DNA of 64,000 nt from WTGA01 sp965214055. GTDB lineage: Bacteria; Pseudomonadota; Gammaproteobacteria; Arenicellales; Poriferihabitantaceae. Made by a program: the position numbers and the translations under genes. Shown here piece after piece: positions 9,046 through 17,845 of the stretch. A model generated the notes under the pieces. The model was not told the DNA's origin, did not search any database, and saw only the letters and a list, made by a program, of their open reading frames with translations. The stretch is taken from positions 992,001 through 1,056,000 of the forward strand of contig OZ243931.1 in the NCBI GenBank assembly GCA_965214055.1, written 5' to 3'. Positions within the stretch are counted from its first letter, which is position 1. Every line of letters begins with the position of its first letter.

Positions 9046-9158
9046 AACCGCAGGATGTCATCCACACCGGGAGGACCGGGGGCCGGGCGTGGCTTGTTTT
9101 GGGAATAATCTCTCCCTGACGGCCCAACGGGCAATCCGCATCCATGTTGATCGTTCAT
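9027..9158 (-). other. Out-of-frame N-terminal segment of ccoI
   Basis: Starting at the ATG at 9158 the minus strand reads MNDQHGCGLPVG, similar to the H-C-G-L-P-V motif that opens CcoI/FixI proteins, then PPGVDDILRFC and stops at 9027. If one base is added to the T run (A run 9044-9047 on the plus strand) it continues as DDILRFLLERFVKQGRNG into the ccoI frame. The expected CCPGC-type second cysteine motif is not seen, so the N-terminal domain is also unusual. Confidence 0.5.
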
Positions 9159-9301
9159 CAAAGTGTCATGCCAGCGCACCGTTCGTCCGGACATCCCGTC
9201 CCGGCAGTCTGGACCTGCAGGAGGAGCCGGTCCTGGCAAAGACCCGTCTTTCCCCGATCCATGGAAAAACACAGGCCAAGGAGAAAATACCCTGGAATAC
9301 G

Positions 9302-9592
9302 CTAGCTGGCCTTCGGGACCCAGGACTTGCACCAGCCATCGCCGCTTACACTGACGCCGGGGAAAATGGCACAGGGGCCCCATTCCGCATCCGCTGCACC
9401 CGTAAACAATTGACACCCCGTGCAACGCTGCTCATCAATCGCCGTTTGATGAACATATTCCAGGGCAATGGCGGTAGGATTGCTTTCCTCCAGTCTGGGC
9501 AGGTCACTCGCTCTTGCCGAGACAGAAAAAATCGAATGGAGGGGAACCGCCACAACAGCGGTCATGAAGAATCTGCGGGAATTGTTTTTCAT
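9302..9592 (-). CDS. High-potential iron-sulfur protein (HiPIP) precursor
   Basis: Small periplasmic [4Fe-4S] electron carrier. The 96-residue precursor has a twin-arginine type signal (SRRFFMTAVVAVPL) with likely cleavage after ARAS near residue 29, then four cysteines at 57, 60, 74 and 88 in RCTGC, WGPC and GWCKSW, matching the HiPIP pattern C-x2-C-x13-C-x13-C. EYVHQTAIDEQRC also fits. It lies directly upstream of ccoI on the same strand and shares the divergent control region with the cbb3 operon, so it probably donates electrons to this respiratory branch. The ATG at 9592 has GAGA about 9 bases upstream. Confidence 0.95.
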   Translation of the reverse strand: MKNNSRRFFMTAVVAVPLHSIFSVSARASDLPRLEESNPTAIALEYVHQTAIDEQRCTGCQLFTGAADAEWGPCAIFPGVSVSGDGWCKSWVPKAS

Positions 9593-9769
9593 TATTTGTT
9601 CTCAGTTGGATACACTTGTAAAGTCGCTTCTAAGGGCCGGGAGAGGCCATAATCGGGCACCATAACAAGGTTGTTTCATGATTTCAACCTGGCTTCCAGC
9701 GAAGAAACCACCCGACAAACTGACCCGTTTCCGGAAGCAAGAGTATACCCGGGTTTGCCCGGCATAAAC

Positions 9770-9811
9770 TTGATCCAGATCAATGATTCGAAACCGCCCC
9801 TGGACGACAAT
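9770..9811 (+). promoter_or_regulatory. Perfect FNR/Anr box with downstream -10, cbb3 operon promoter
   Basis: Positions 9770-9783 read TTGATCCAGATCAA, an exact match to the FNR/Anr consensus TTGAT-N4-ATCAA. A -10-like GACAAT at 9806-9811 gives a predicted start near 9818, about 41 bases from the centre of the box, the spacing of a class II FNR-activated promoter. It reads into the Yip1-ccoNOQP-ccoG-fixH genes and explains low-oxygen induction. The HiPIP/ccoI operon starts on the other side, 180 bases away, and may share the site. Confidence 0.85.
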
Positions 9812-9889
9812 CGGATTTTTGCAGGCCCTGCGCTGTATTTTTGATGGGGGCTTGATAAAATTCCGACGACTCCTGGATAGTGTGCGACC

Positions 9890-10492
9890 ATGTTTTTGAA
9901 ATACATCTGGCAAATCTTGACTGAACCCGGGCTTGCCTGGCGGAACATCAAGAAGCAAAACTGGACGGTCCCGGCACTGTATCTCCACGTCGTCATTCCT
10001 CTGGCACTGATCTCCCCCATCGCAGGATATATCGGCACCACCCGGTTCGGCTGGAAAATCGGAGCCGGAGACCCCGTCAAACTCACCGTTGACAGCGCGC
10101 TGCCCATCAGTATTGCCTTGTTCCTTGCGATCCTTGTCTCGGTATTTGTGATCGGGAGGCTGGTTCACTGGATGTCGGATTCCTACGGAGAGAAAAAATC
10201 ACTGGAGCCGTGCATGGCCCTGGCGGCCTATTGTGCTGTCCCGCTGTTTCTGGCCGGGTTTTTTCAGTTGTACCCGGTGCTCTGGGTGAATTTCCTGCTG
10301 GGTCTGCCAGCCCTGGCCTATTCCGTCTACCTGCTGTACACCGGGGTCCCGGTTCTCATGGAAATCCCGGTAGAACGCGGCTTTGTTTTTTCCAGTGCCA
10401 TTCTCGCAATGTGCCTGGTGATGCTGGTCGGATTGCTCGTCTCCACCGTGATACTGTGGAGCTACGGACTGGGTCCCTCATTTGTAAATTGA
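9890..10492 (+). CDS. Yip1-family integral membrane protein
   Basis: A 200-residue inner-membrane protein with about five hydrophobic helices. An N-terminal amphipathic segment (IWQILTEPGLAWRNIKKQNW) is followed by a helix at PALYLHVVIPLALISPIAGYIG; later come SIALFLAILVSVFVIGRLVHW and a C-terminal pair. This is the layout of YIP1/DUF1282 proteins. Function in bacteria is not established. It is the first gene behind the FNR promoter, 24 bp before ccoN, so it may assist membrane assembly of the oxidase, but that is inference. ATG at 9890 lacks a strong ribosome binding site. Confidence 0.78.
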   Translation: MFLKYIWQILTEPGLAWRNIKKQNWTVPALYLHVVIPLALISPIAGYIGTTRFGWKIGAGDPVKLTVDSALPISIALFLAILVSVFVIGRLVHWMSDSYGEKKSLEPCMALAAYCAVPLFLAGFFQLYPVLWVNFLLGLPALAYSVYLLYTGVPVLMEIPVERGFVFSSAILAMCLVMLVGLLVSTVILWSYGLGPSFVN

Positions 10493-10516
10493 CCGGCCAT
10501 ATCCTTCACTGAACCC

Positions 10517-11938
10517 ATGAATCAACCAACTTCCTACAACTACCGGGTCGTCAAGCAGTTTGCCATCATGACGGTGGTGTGGGGGGTTGTCGGAATGCTG
10601 GTGGGCGTCCTGATTGCAGCACAACTGGCCTGGCCAATACTGAATTTTGACATTCCGTGGCTGACCTACGGCCGCCTCCGACCCCTGCACACCAATGCGG
10701 TGATCTTTGCATTTGGCGGCAGCGCGCTGTTCGCCACCTCCTACTATATTGTGCAGCGGACCTGTGGCGTCCGGCTGATTTCCGACTGGCTGGCCGGTTT
10801 CACCTTTTGGGGATGGCAGTGCGTCATCGTGCTGGCGGCAGTCACCCTGCCCCTGGGAATTACCTCCAGCAAGGAATATGCTGAACTGGAATGGCCCATC
10901 GATATTCTGATCACCGTGGTATGGGTGGCCTATGCCATTGTGTTTTTTGGCACGATCATGAAACGGAAAATTCCTCATATTTATGTTGCCAACTGGTTCT
11001 TCGGCGGATTTATTCTCACCATCGCCGTATTGCATGTCGTCAACAGTGCTGCGCTCCCGGTCAGCCTGTTCAAGTCCTATTCCGCCTATGCCGGCGTTCA
11101 GGATGCCATGGTCCAGTGGTGGTACGGCCACAATGCGGTGGGGTTTTTCCTGACCGCCGGATTCCTGGGGATCATGTACTACTTTATTCCCAAACAGGCC
11201 AACCGGCCGATTTATTCCTACCGGCTGTCGGTGGTGCATTTCTGGGCCCTGGTGTTCACGTACATCTGGGCCGGACCCCACCACTTGCACTATACGGCCC
11301 TGCCGGACTGGGCGCAGTCACTGGGGATGGTGTTCTCCGTGATCCTCCTCGCACCCTCCTGGGGAGGCATGATCAACGGCATCATGACCCTGTCCGGAGC
11401 CTGGGAAAAACTCCGGACCGACCCGATTCTCAAATTCTTGATTGTTTCCGTTTCCTTTTACGGCATGTCCACCTTTGAAGGTCCGATGATGTCCATCAAG
11501 ACCGTGAACGCACTGTCCCACTATACCGACTGGACCATTGGCCATGTCCACGCCGGAGCACTTGGCTGGGTCGGTTTCATTTCCATCGGTGCCATGTATT
11601 ACCTGATTCCGCGACTGTTCAACCGAGAACTCTATAGCCTGAAGCTGGTGGAAACCCATTTCTGGGTCGCAACCGTCGGCATTGTCCTGTATATCACCGC
11701 AATGTGGATATCCGGGGTAATGCAGGGTCTGATGTGGCGGGCGATCAACACGGATGGAACCCTGACCTACAGTTTTATCGAAAGCGTACAGGCCATGCAT
11801 CCCTATTACATTGTCCGGTTCCTCGGCGGTTTCCTGTACCTGCTGGGCATGCTGATCATGGCCTACAATGTCGTCCGGACCATTTTGGGCGCCCCCTCTG
11901 TGGTAACGATGCCCGGTACGACAAAAATGGCAAGTTAA
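10517..11938 (+). CDS. ccoN: cbb3-type cytochrome c oxidase subunit I
   Basis: Catalytic 473-residue heme-copper subunit in the inner membrane that reduces O2 to water and pumps protons. Heme and copper ligands are visible: H58 in PLHTNAVIFAFGG (low-spin heme b), H205 in WWYGHNAVGFF (CuB site) and the H-rich AGPHHLHYT loop; GHVHAGALGW supplies further histidines near residue 345. Length is typical. It is directly followed by ccoO, whose ATG abuts the TAA stop. Confidence 0.98.
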   Translation: MNQPTSYNYRVVKQFAIMTVVWGVVGMLVGVLIAAQLAWPILNFDIPWLTYGRLRPLHTNAVIFAFGGSALFATSYYIVQRTCGVRLISDWLAGFTFWGWQCVIVLAAVTLPLGITSSKEYAELEWPIDILITVVWVAYAIVFFGTIMKRKIPHIYVANWFFGGFILTIAVLHVVNSAALPVSLFKSYSAYAGVQDAMVQWWYGHNAVGFFLTAGFLGIMYYFIPKQANRPIYSYRLSVVHFWALVFTYIWAGPHHLHYTALPDWAQSLGMVFSVILLAPSWGGMINGIMTLSGAWEKLRTDPILKFLIVSVSFYGMSTFEGPMMSIKTVNALSHYTDWTIGHVHAGALGWVGFISIGAMYYLIPRLFNRELYSLKLVETHFWVATVGIVLYITAMWISGVMQGLMWRAINTDGTLTYSFIESVQAMHPYYIVRFLGGFLYLLGMLIMAYNVVRTILGAPSVVTMPGTTKMAS

Positions 11939-12547
11939 ATGTCCTTTCACGAAAAAATCGAGAAGAACGTTGGGTTGCTGATTGTGTTGACCATGGTGGT
12001 GGTCAGCATCGGCGGCATTGTGGAAATTGTTCCGCTGTACTTCCAGAAAACAACCACCGAACCCGTGGCGGGTCTGACCCCCTATTCCGCGGTTGAATTG
12101 TCGGGCAGGGATATTTATGTCCGGGAAGGGTGCTACAACTGCCATTCCCAGATGATCCGTCCCTTTCGTGCGGAAACCGAGCGGTATGGCCATTATTCGG
12201 TTGCGGGGGAATTTGTCTATGACCGGCCTTTCCAGTGGGGCTCCAAACGGACCGGGCCGGACCTCGCCAGGGTCGGCGGCCGATACAGCGATGAGTGGCA
12301 CCGTGTACACATGATCAATCCCCGGGATGTGGTCCCGGAATCCATTATGCCGGGATATCCCTGGCTCGCGGATACCGTTGTCGACCCCCGCCATATCCGG
12401 AAAAAAATGGAGGTCCTGAGGACCCTGGGAGCCCCCTATACCGATGAAGAGATTGACCAGGCGCCCCTGGAACTGGAAGGAAAAACCGAACTGGATGCCC
12501 TCATCGCCTACCTTCAGCGGCTGGGCACGGTCATCAGGTCGAGGTAA
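11939..12547 (+). CDS. ccoO: cbb3-type cytochrome c oxidase subunit II (mono-heme c)
   Basis: A 202-residue membrane-anchored c-type cytochrome that passes electrons to CcoN. An N-terminal helix (VGLLIVLTMVVVSIGGIVEI) anchors it, and a single heme c site CYNCHSQ lies near residue 65, followed by a conserved MIRPFRAETERYG stretch and a likely methionine ligand in PESIMPGYPWL. The ATG immediately follows the ccoN stop. Confidence 0.97.
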   Translation: MSFHEKIEKNVGLLIVLTMVVVSIGGIVEIVPLYFQKTTTEPVAGLTPYSAVELSGRDIYVREGCYNCHSQMIRPFRAETERYGHYSVAGEFVYDRPFQWGSKRTGPDLARVGGRYSDEWHRVHMINPRDVVPESIMPGYPWLADTVVDPRHIRKKMEVLRTLGAPYTDEEIDQAPLELEGKTELDALIAYLQRLGTVIRSR

Positions 12548-12554
12548 CCGGGAA

Positions 12555-12716
12555 ATGATTGCCTTTCACAGTTTCTGGACCCTCTCGCTGTTGATCCTGT
12601 TTATCGGAATCATCGTCTGGGCCTGGAGTTCGAAGCGCAGGGAGGATTTTGAACAGTCCGCCCGGCTGCCTCTTGACGACGACCTGCCGGAGGAGAAAGG
12701 GCCCCCTCATGGCTGA
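12555..12716 (+). CDS. ccoQ: cbb3-type oxidase small subunit CcoQ
   Basis: A 53-residue single-helix membrane protein (FWTLSLLILFIGIIVWAWSS) with a charged C-terminal tail RREDFEQSARLPLDDD, the pattern of CcoQ/FixQ, which stabilises the assembled oxidase. The ATG at 12555 lies 7 bases after the ccoO stop and its last 8 bases overlap ccoP, so it is part of the tight ccoNOQP unit. Confidence 0.93.
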   Translation: MIAFHSFWTLSLLILFIGIIVWAWSSKRREDFEQSARLPLDDDLPEEKGPPHG

Positions 12717-13617
12717 CTTTACAAGTCCATTCTGGCACTGGTTTGTTGTCATCGTTTCCCTGCTGGGAATACTGGTTCTTTTCCCGCTGATCTACAAGAA
12801 CCGGGGGAACAAACCCTCCGGAACCCTGGAAACCATGGGCCATGTCTGGGACGACGACCTGGAGGAATACAACAATCCCCTGCCCGGCTGGTGGTTGAAC
12901 CTGTTTGTGGTCACCCTGGTTTTCGGCCTGATCTACCTGATCCTGTACCCCGGACTCGGGCATTTCCAGGGCATTCTGGGCTGGAGTTCCAAGGGCCAGT
13001 ATGAACAGGAAATTCAGGCCGCCAGCGAGCAGTATGATCCCCTGTACCAACATTATGCCTCCATGGATATCCGCACACTGGGCACCCACCCCGAAGCACT
13101 GAAAAGCGGGAGACGGCTTTTTTCAAACTACTGTGCCGCCTGTCATGGCTCCGATGCCCGGGGTGCCCGGGGATTTCCCAACCTGCGGGACAATGAATGG
13201 CTCTATGGCGGCGAACCCGATCAGATCTATCGGAGTATTCTGGATGGTCGGTCCGGCGTGATGCCGGCCTGGGGGCCGGCCCTGGGAGAAGAAGGCGTGG
13301 AGAATGTGACGCATTATATCCTCGCTTTGGGCAACCGCGAACACGATGGCGCGCTTGCCGAGGCCGGTCAACAGCAATACCGGCAGTTTTGTGTGGCGTG
13401 TCACCAGGAGGATGGAACCGGGAACCAGCTGCTGGGGGCACCGAACCTGAAAGACCGGATCTGGCAGTACGGCGGGTCCAGGGAAACCATCCGGGAATCC
13501 ATCGCCAATGGCCGACATGGTGTCATGCCGGCCCATGGGGAATTTCTCGGAGCAGAACGCGTCCATCTGCTGTCGGCCTATGTCTACAGCCTGTCCCAGG
13601 AATACGAACAGGAATAA
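12709..13617 (+). CDS. ccoP: cbb3-type cytochrome c oxidase subunit III (di-heme c)
   Basis: A 302-residue membrane-anchored di-heme cytochrome that accepts electrons from soluble carriers. Two N-terminal helices (WFVVIVSLLGILVLFPLIY and WLNLFVVTLVFGLIYLI) are followed by two heme sites, CAACHG near residue 141 and CVACHQ near 228. The frame opens 20 codons earlier, but MADFTSPFWHW matches the family start and overlaps the end of ccoQ. GVMPAWG and GVMPAHG supply axial methionines. Confidence 0.97.
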   Translation: MADFTSPFWHWFVVIVSLLGILVLFPLIYKNRGNKPSGTLETMGHVWDDDLEEYNNPLPGWWLNLFVVTLVFGLIYLILYPGLGHFQGILGWSSKGQYEQEIQAASEQYDPLYQHYASMDIRTLGTHPEALKSGRRLFSNYCAACHGSDARGARGFPNLRDNEWLYGGEPDQIYRSILDGRSGVMPAWGPALGEEGVENVTHYILALGNREHDGALAEAGQQQYRQFCVACHQEDGTGNQLLGAPNLKDRIWQYGGSRETIRESIANGRHGVMPAHGEFLGAERVHLLSAYVYSLSQEYEQE

Positions 13618-13656
13618 TGCGTTTCACCCGGGACCCACGATATTGAGAAATCCGAC

Positions 13657-15084
13657 TTGATCACGGCATCCCCCTCCGGCACCCGGACGCAAACCCGCCG
13701 GAATCGAAATACGGATTCGCAATTCGATCAATCGTTGTACGCCAGACGGGAAAAAATCCATCCCCGGGAAGTGCACGGGCTGTTTGCCCGGCTGCGGGTC
13801 ATCGGGGCTTCGGTGTTGATGGGGATTTACTATGGCCTGCCCTGGCTGACGTGGGACCAGCGCCAGGCGGTTTTGTGGGACCTGCCCCAGCGGAAGTTCC
13901 ATATCTTTGGTCTCACTTTCTGGCCCCAGGACTTTATTTATCTGGCCACCCTGTTGATCATTGCGGCACTGACCCTGTTTTTCTTTACCGCCCTCGCCGG
14001 ACGGCTCTGGTGCGGCTACGCCTGCCCGCAAACGGTCTGGACAGAAGTCTTCCTGTGGATCGAGCGGAGAATCGAAGGAGACCGGTCCAGGCAAATGAAA
14101 CTCGACAAGGGGCCGTGGAATCTGGACAAACTGACCAAAAGAACCACCAAGCATGGGCTGTGGATCGCGCTTTCGCTGTGGACCGGATATACGTTTGTCG
14201 GCTATTTCTCCCCGATCCGGGAACTGGGTCAACACCTCCTTTCCTTCGGCGCCGGGCCCTGGGAATCGTTCTGGATCCTGTTTTACGGATTTGCGACCTA
14301 TGGCAATGCCGGATGGCTGAGAGAGCAGGTCTGCACGTACATGTGTCCTTATGCCCGTTTCCAGAGCGCCATGTTTGATCGTGACACATTGATTATTTCC
14401 TATGACCGCGCCCGGGGGGAACCCCGTGGTTCACGCCGCAAGTCCCAGGACCCTGGGAAGTTGGGTCTCGGCAGTTGTATCAACTGCACGCTTTGTGTGC
14501 AGGCCTGTCCCACGGGGATCGATATCCGGGATGGGCTCCAGCACGAATGTATCGGCTGTGCCGCCTGCATCGATGCCTGTGACGAGGTAATGGGCCGGAT
14601 CGGATATGACCCCGGGTTAATCCGCTATACCACCCAAAGAAGTCTTGAAAACGGGACCACCCGGATTTTCAGGCCGAGAATCCTGGTGTATGGCCTGGTT
14701 CTGGTCACCCTTCTCACCGCATTCAGCTACAGCATCGGCCAGCGCACCCCTCTTGGCCTGGATGTTATTCGTGACCGCAATTCCCTGTATCGTGAAACGG
14801 AGGAAGGCTGGATCGAAAACGTCTATACACTGAAGGTACTGAACAAGGATCATCAGGATCATTTCTATACCCTGGCAATCAAGACACCATTGCCGATCAC
14901 CCTGTTGCTGGATGCCCGGGAGATTTTCGTCCCCGCCGGCGAAGTGGGAGAGTTGGCTGTCCGGGCCCGGATTGACCCCGCTGACCTGCCGAAGCAGAGC
15001 GTTGAATTTGATTTCGTCCTGACCACCCGGGGTCATCCCGAAACCACTGCAACGGAAATCGCCCGGTTTGTCGGTCCCGGATAG
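13657..15084 (+). CDS. ccoG: Cytochrome c oxidase accessory protein CcoG (FixG/RdxA)
   Basis: A 475-residue membrane ferredoxin-like protein thought to reduce Cu(II) to Cu(I) during cbb3 assembly. It contains several helices, CGYACPQTVW near residue 125, two [4Fe-4S] clusters in CINCTLCVQACP and CIGCAACIDACD, and a C-terminal periplasmic immunoglobulin-like domain (from about residue 350). The start is the TTG at 13657; no ATG is available before the conserved LYARREKIHPREVHG. It lies 39 bp after ccoP. Confidence 0.94.
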   Translation: MITASPSGTRTQTRRNRNTDSQFDQSLYARREKIHPREVHGLFARLRVIGASVLMGIYYGLPWLTWDQRQAVLWDLPQRKFHIFGLTFWPQDFIYLATLLIIAALTLFFFTALAGRLWCGYACPQTVWTEVFLWIERRIEGDRSRQMKLDKGPWNLDKLTKRTTKHGLWIALSLWTGYTFVGYFSPIRELGQHLLSFGAGPWESFWILFYGFATYGNAGWLREQVCTYMCPYARFQSAMFDRDTLIISYDRARGEPRGSRRKSQDPGKLGLGSCINCTLCVQACPTGIDIRDGLQHECIGCAACIDACDEVMGRIGYDPGLIRYTTQRSLENGTTRIFRPRILVYGLVLVTLLTAFSYSIGQRTPLGLDVIRDRNSLYRETEEGWIENVYTLKVLNKDHQDHFYTLAIKTPLPITLLLDAREIFVPAGEVGELAVRARIDPADLPKQSVEFDFVLTTRGHPETTATEIARFVGPG

Positions 15085-15105
15085 CACCCGCACAGCTAAA
15101 GAGCC

Positions 15106-15612
15106 ATGGAACAGAACAATTCAAGATGCTGGTACCAGGAACCCATGGTCTGGCTGGTGATCGCCATTCCGGCCACCGCCGTTCTGGTCGGGATTGCATT
15201 GCTGGGGTTGTCCATCAAACACTACGACGGACTGGTCGCAGACGATTACTACCGGCAGGGCCTGGGAATCAACCGGTCCCTGGAGCTCCGGCAGCAGGCT
15301 GCCGCCCTGGACCTGTCCGGCGAAATCGGTTTGGATCACGGCTCACGCCAGATGACCATTGCTCTTCAAGGCAACGATTCATTCCGGATACCTCCCAGCA
15401 TTGCCATGCACCTGCGCCACGCAACCCGGTCAGGACTGGACAAGCTGAGCCAGCTGGCTCACACCGGGAATGGCGTTTTTACCGGTGAGCTGCCGGAACT
15501 GGCGGACGGGAAATGGTATGTGCAACTGGAGTCCGAAGAATGGAAAATGACGGGAGTACTGATCCTTCCCCTGACGGGAAAAGGGGTCCGGATCCGCGCC
15601 GAAACCCATTGA
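15106..15612 (+). CDS. fixH: FixH family cbb3 assembly protein
   Basis: A 168-residue inner-membrane protein with a single N-terminal helix (PMVWLVIAIPATAVLVGIALL) followed by the conserved DGLVADDYYRQGLGINR and a periplasmic beta-rich domain. FixH/CcoH is required for stability of the cbb3 complex. It lies 21 bp after ccoG and is the last gene of the operon; a terminator-like hairpin follows at 15766-15796. Confidence 0.9.
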   Translation: MEQNNSRCWYQEPMVWLVIAIPATAVLVGIALLGLSIKHYDGLVADDYYRQGLGINRSLELRQQAAALDLSGEIGLDHGSRQMTIALQGNDSFRIPPSIAMHLRHATRSGLDKLSQLAHTGNGVFTGELPELADGKWYVQLESEEWKMTGVLILPLTGKGVRIRAETH

Positions 15613-15765
15613 GAAATGATCGGGATAGCTCTGCTCAGCATGTTTTATTGGTACTGGGAAAATCTAGCCCGAGTTTACCGCGTTCAGTAGAAAACTTCTG
15701 CTTTTAGCCCCGCCCATTTCGTTCTTTCCGTTTTAAAATCTCCGCTAAATCATAGGGTTACGAGT

Positions 15766-15796
15766 CCCGTGGATTCGGATCCGAAGCCGGGTTTTT
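15766..15796 (+). terminator. Probable Rho-independent terminator of the cbb3 operon
   Basis: CCCG pairs with CGGG around an inner self-complementary TTCGGATCCGAA, followed by five T residues. It lies 150 bases after fixH on the same strand. The stem is interrupted, so strength is uncertain. Confidence 0.5.
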
Positions 15797-15916
15797 ATCT
15801 GTGGTTTTGTATGACCTAACTTATTTTGATTTTCATTAGCTGAAATACAGTAATAGGGGAAACCCGTATCACATTGATTTTATTAACACATTTGAGATAT
15901 GAAACGACCAAATATG

Positions 15917-15972
15917 TTGACACAACTAGATTTTTTGGTTTACAATTTTATTTAAATATAAAAATTTGTAAA
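15917..15972 (+). promoter_or_regulatory. Promoter and inverted-repeat operator of the XRE-peptidase/PIN operon
   Basis: TTGACA at 15917-15922 and TACAAT at 15941-15946 are separated by 18 bases and give a good sigma-70 promoter. An inverted repeat with arms TTTACAA (15939-15945) and TTGTAAA (15966-15972) overlaps the -10 element and is a likely binding site for the XRE protein encoded 27 bases downstream, suggesting autorepression. Confidence 0.7.
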
Positions 15973-15998
15973 TCATCAAGTCAAATAATAGAGATCAA

Positions 15999-17093
15999 AT
16001 GTTTGGAGATCGTTTGAAGCTCGCCAGAAAGAAGGCCGGATACTCCTTGCGGGGCCTGGCAGAGGCACTGGAAAAAGAGGTCTCAGCACAAGCAATCGGA
16101 AAATACGAGCGCGGCGAAATGATGCCGAGTTCGGGTGTTTTGCTGCGCCTGACGAAGCTTCTGGATGTATCAACCCAATACCTGCTTAGTGATCAGGTTG
16201 AGAAACTTGAAGCTGTCGAGTTTCGCAAGCTTTCCAGAACGAGCGCAGGAGATCGCGCAAAAGTCGAGGCAACCGTCATCGACCACTTGCAAAGATACCT
16301 TGCAATCGAGGAAATCCTAGATATCGGCAGTAGCGCATGGCAGGAGCCCCGATGCGGAAATCGCAGTCTCGACGCGGAAGATGACGGTGAAACGCTTTCC
16401 AAAGACTTGCGCAAAGAATGGAAACTGGGGCTGGGTCCTATCCCCAACATGACTGCCCTGCTGGAGGAGCAGGGTATTAAAGTGCTTGTAATTTCCCTAC
16501 CGGAAAAGGTTTCCGGCTTGACGTGCCTTGTTCGTCGACCGCGGCACAAAAATAAGGTTCCGGTCATTATCGTCAATCAGAATATTACGCTTGAAAGGCG
16601 CAGACTCACGCTTGCACATGAGTTGGCCCATCGACTGTTTGACGAAATATCGCCTGTGGACCACGAAAAGGCGTCGAACGTATTTGCCGGAGCTTTTCTC
16701 ATTCCGCAGGAGCATCTTGTCAGGGAAGTCGGCCGGCATCGCAATGCGCTTGGTCACAACGAACTCATTCAACTAAAACGCATGTATCGTGTGAGCGCCG
16801 CTGCATTGCTTGTACGCTTAAAGCAAATCGGTGTCATCAATAGTTCTACTCTTGCGTATGCTTTTCAGAGGTTTGCCAGAAAGTGGAGAAAAACCGAACC
16901 CGTGCCACTGGAAGGGCCCGGCAATGAGGGAAAATTTGAACTTCCCCGGCGTTTTGAAAGGCTTTGCTATCGGGCTTTGGCGGAAGGGCTTGTTTCATTG
17001 GGCAAAGCAACCGAGTTGCTACAGCAGCCCGCATCAGTAATCGAAGAAGGATTAAAGGGGCCCGCTGGGAGCAATGCGGATAGTCGTCAGTGA
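15999..17093 (+). CDS. XRE-family regulator fused to an M78 (ImmA/IrrE) metallopeptidase
   Basis: A 364-residue cytoplasmic protein. Residues 1-65 form an XRE helix-turn-helix (LKLARKKAGYSLRGLAEAL, then GKYERGEMMPSSGVLLRLTKLL). The C-terminal half is a zinc peptidase with HELAH at 207-211 and a downstream glutamate in DHEKASNVFAGAFLIP. Such fusions act as antitoxins or phage-style regulators whose peptidase domain triggers derepression. The next gene, a PIN-domain protein, overlaps by 20 bases, so this is probably the antitoxin of the pair. Codon use is more AT-rich than the flanking core genes, consistent with acquisition. Confidence 0.87.
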   Translation: MFGDRLKLARKKAGYSLRGLAEALEKEVSAQAIGKYERGEMMPSSGVLLRLTKLLDVSTQYLLSDQVEKLEAVEFRKLSRTSAGDRAKVEATVIDHLQRYLAIEEILDIGSSAWQEPRCGNRSLDAEDDGETLSKDLRKEWKLGLGPIPNMTALLEEQGIKVLVISLPEKVSGLTCLVRRPRHKNKVPVIIVNQNITLERRRLTLAHELAHRLFDEISPVDHEKASNVFAGAFLIPQEHLVREVGRHRNALGHNELIQLKRMYRVSAAALLVRLKQIGVINSSTLAYAFQRFARKWRKTEPVPLEGPGNEGKFELPRRFERLCYRALAEGLVSLGKATELLQQPASVIEEGLKGPAGSNADSRQ

Positions 17094-17583
17094 TACATCA
17101 TGTATGATCGATCTTAAAAAGGCATCCCTCCTGAAGGATTTCCTGCGCCTGCCCTATTCGTTCGTGATGCCCGACATACTGTTCGAAGATGAGTGGCTAT
17201 GCATCAGTGATGGCGAAAAGATTGCTCTGCGGCAATGTGGACTGGAGGTCCGCGAATTGCCGGGCGCTTCGGTTACAAGAGCACAACGATATTTCAACGA
17301 ACATAATCCGCTGCAATTGAATGACTGTTTCGCACTGGCTCTTGCCGAAGACATTGAAGACAGCATCCTGCTGACAGGAGACGGACCGTTGCGAAATATA
17401 TCAAGGGGCAAAGGGATAGAAGTTCGAGGTGTACTGTGGATTACAGATGAACTGGAGAAGCATGATATCGTGCCACTGCCCCGGCTTTATGACGCGCTGC
17501 AACTTTTCCACGATGATGGTCTTGTCTTTCTTCCCAGAAACGAAATAATGCCGCGTCTTAGAAGACTGGGGAAGTTTCTGTGA
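17074..17583 (+). CDS. PIN-domain protein, probable toxin partner of the XRE-peptidase
   Basis: A 169-residue protein with the acidic pattern of PIN nucleases: VVSDTSCMIDL at the N-terminus, a middle region LNDCFALALAEDIEDS, and LLTGDGPLR. PIN toxins cleave RNA in a Mg-dependent way. It overlaps the preceding XRE-M78 gene by 20 bases, which implies coupled translation and a toxin-antitoxin or defence role. The target RNA cannot be told from sequence. Confidence 0.78.
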   Translation: MRIVVSDTSCMIDLKKASLLKDFLRLPYSFVMPDILFEDEWLCISDGEKIALRQCGLEVRELPGASVTRAQRYFNEHNPLQLNDCFALALAEDIEDSILLTGDGPLRNISRGKGIEVRGVLWITDELEKHDIVPLPRLYDALQLFHDDGLVFLPRNEIMPRLRRLGKFL

Positions 17584-17845
17584 CGGAGACATGGGTAGTA
17601 CCATCGCTTCAGGATGTGTTGAGCTGGTAGAGAATATTGCCTGCGGGTGTGAGGGAAAGTCGTTTCTCCGATACTGCCGACCTCGTGACATCTCAGCAAA
17701 GCCTCTCTGGTTTCTGCCATTCCCAGACCTGCGCCGCAGCTCCGGCGTACAAACTGAAGCCAAATTCCCTGGCCACCTGGGCAAAGCGGTAACTGACCCG
17801 GTTGCCCCGGCCACTCCGGGATTCCGGTTTTCAACGCTCCCGCTC

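Larger units (their letters stand above)
15613..15998. other. AT-rich intergenic region at the start of an accessory segment
   Basis: About 385 bases with a sharp fall in GC after 15800. It holds a terminator-like hairpin at 15766-15796 and, at its right end, the promoter of the XRE-peptidase gene. No protein-coding gene is seen. Confidence 0.6.

Noticed and set aside
15753..15772. tRNA T-arm-like GGGTTACGAGTCCC, possible attachment site
   Set aside because: The loop is one base too long, no other tRNA arms are present, and no integrase or matching second copy was found.
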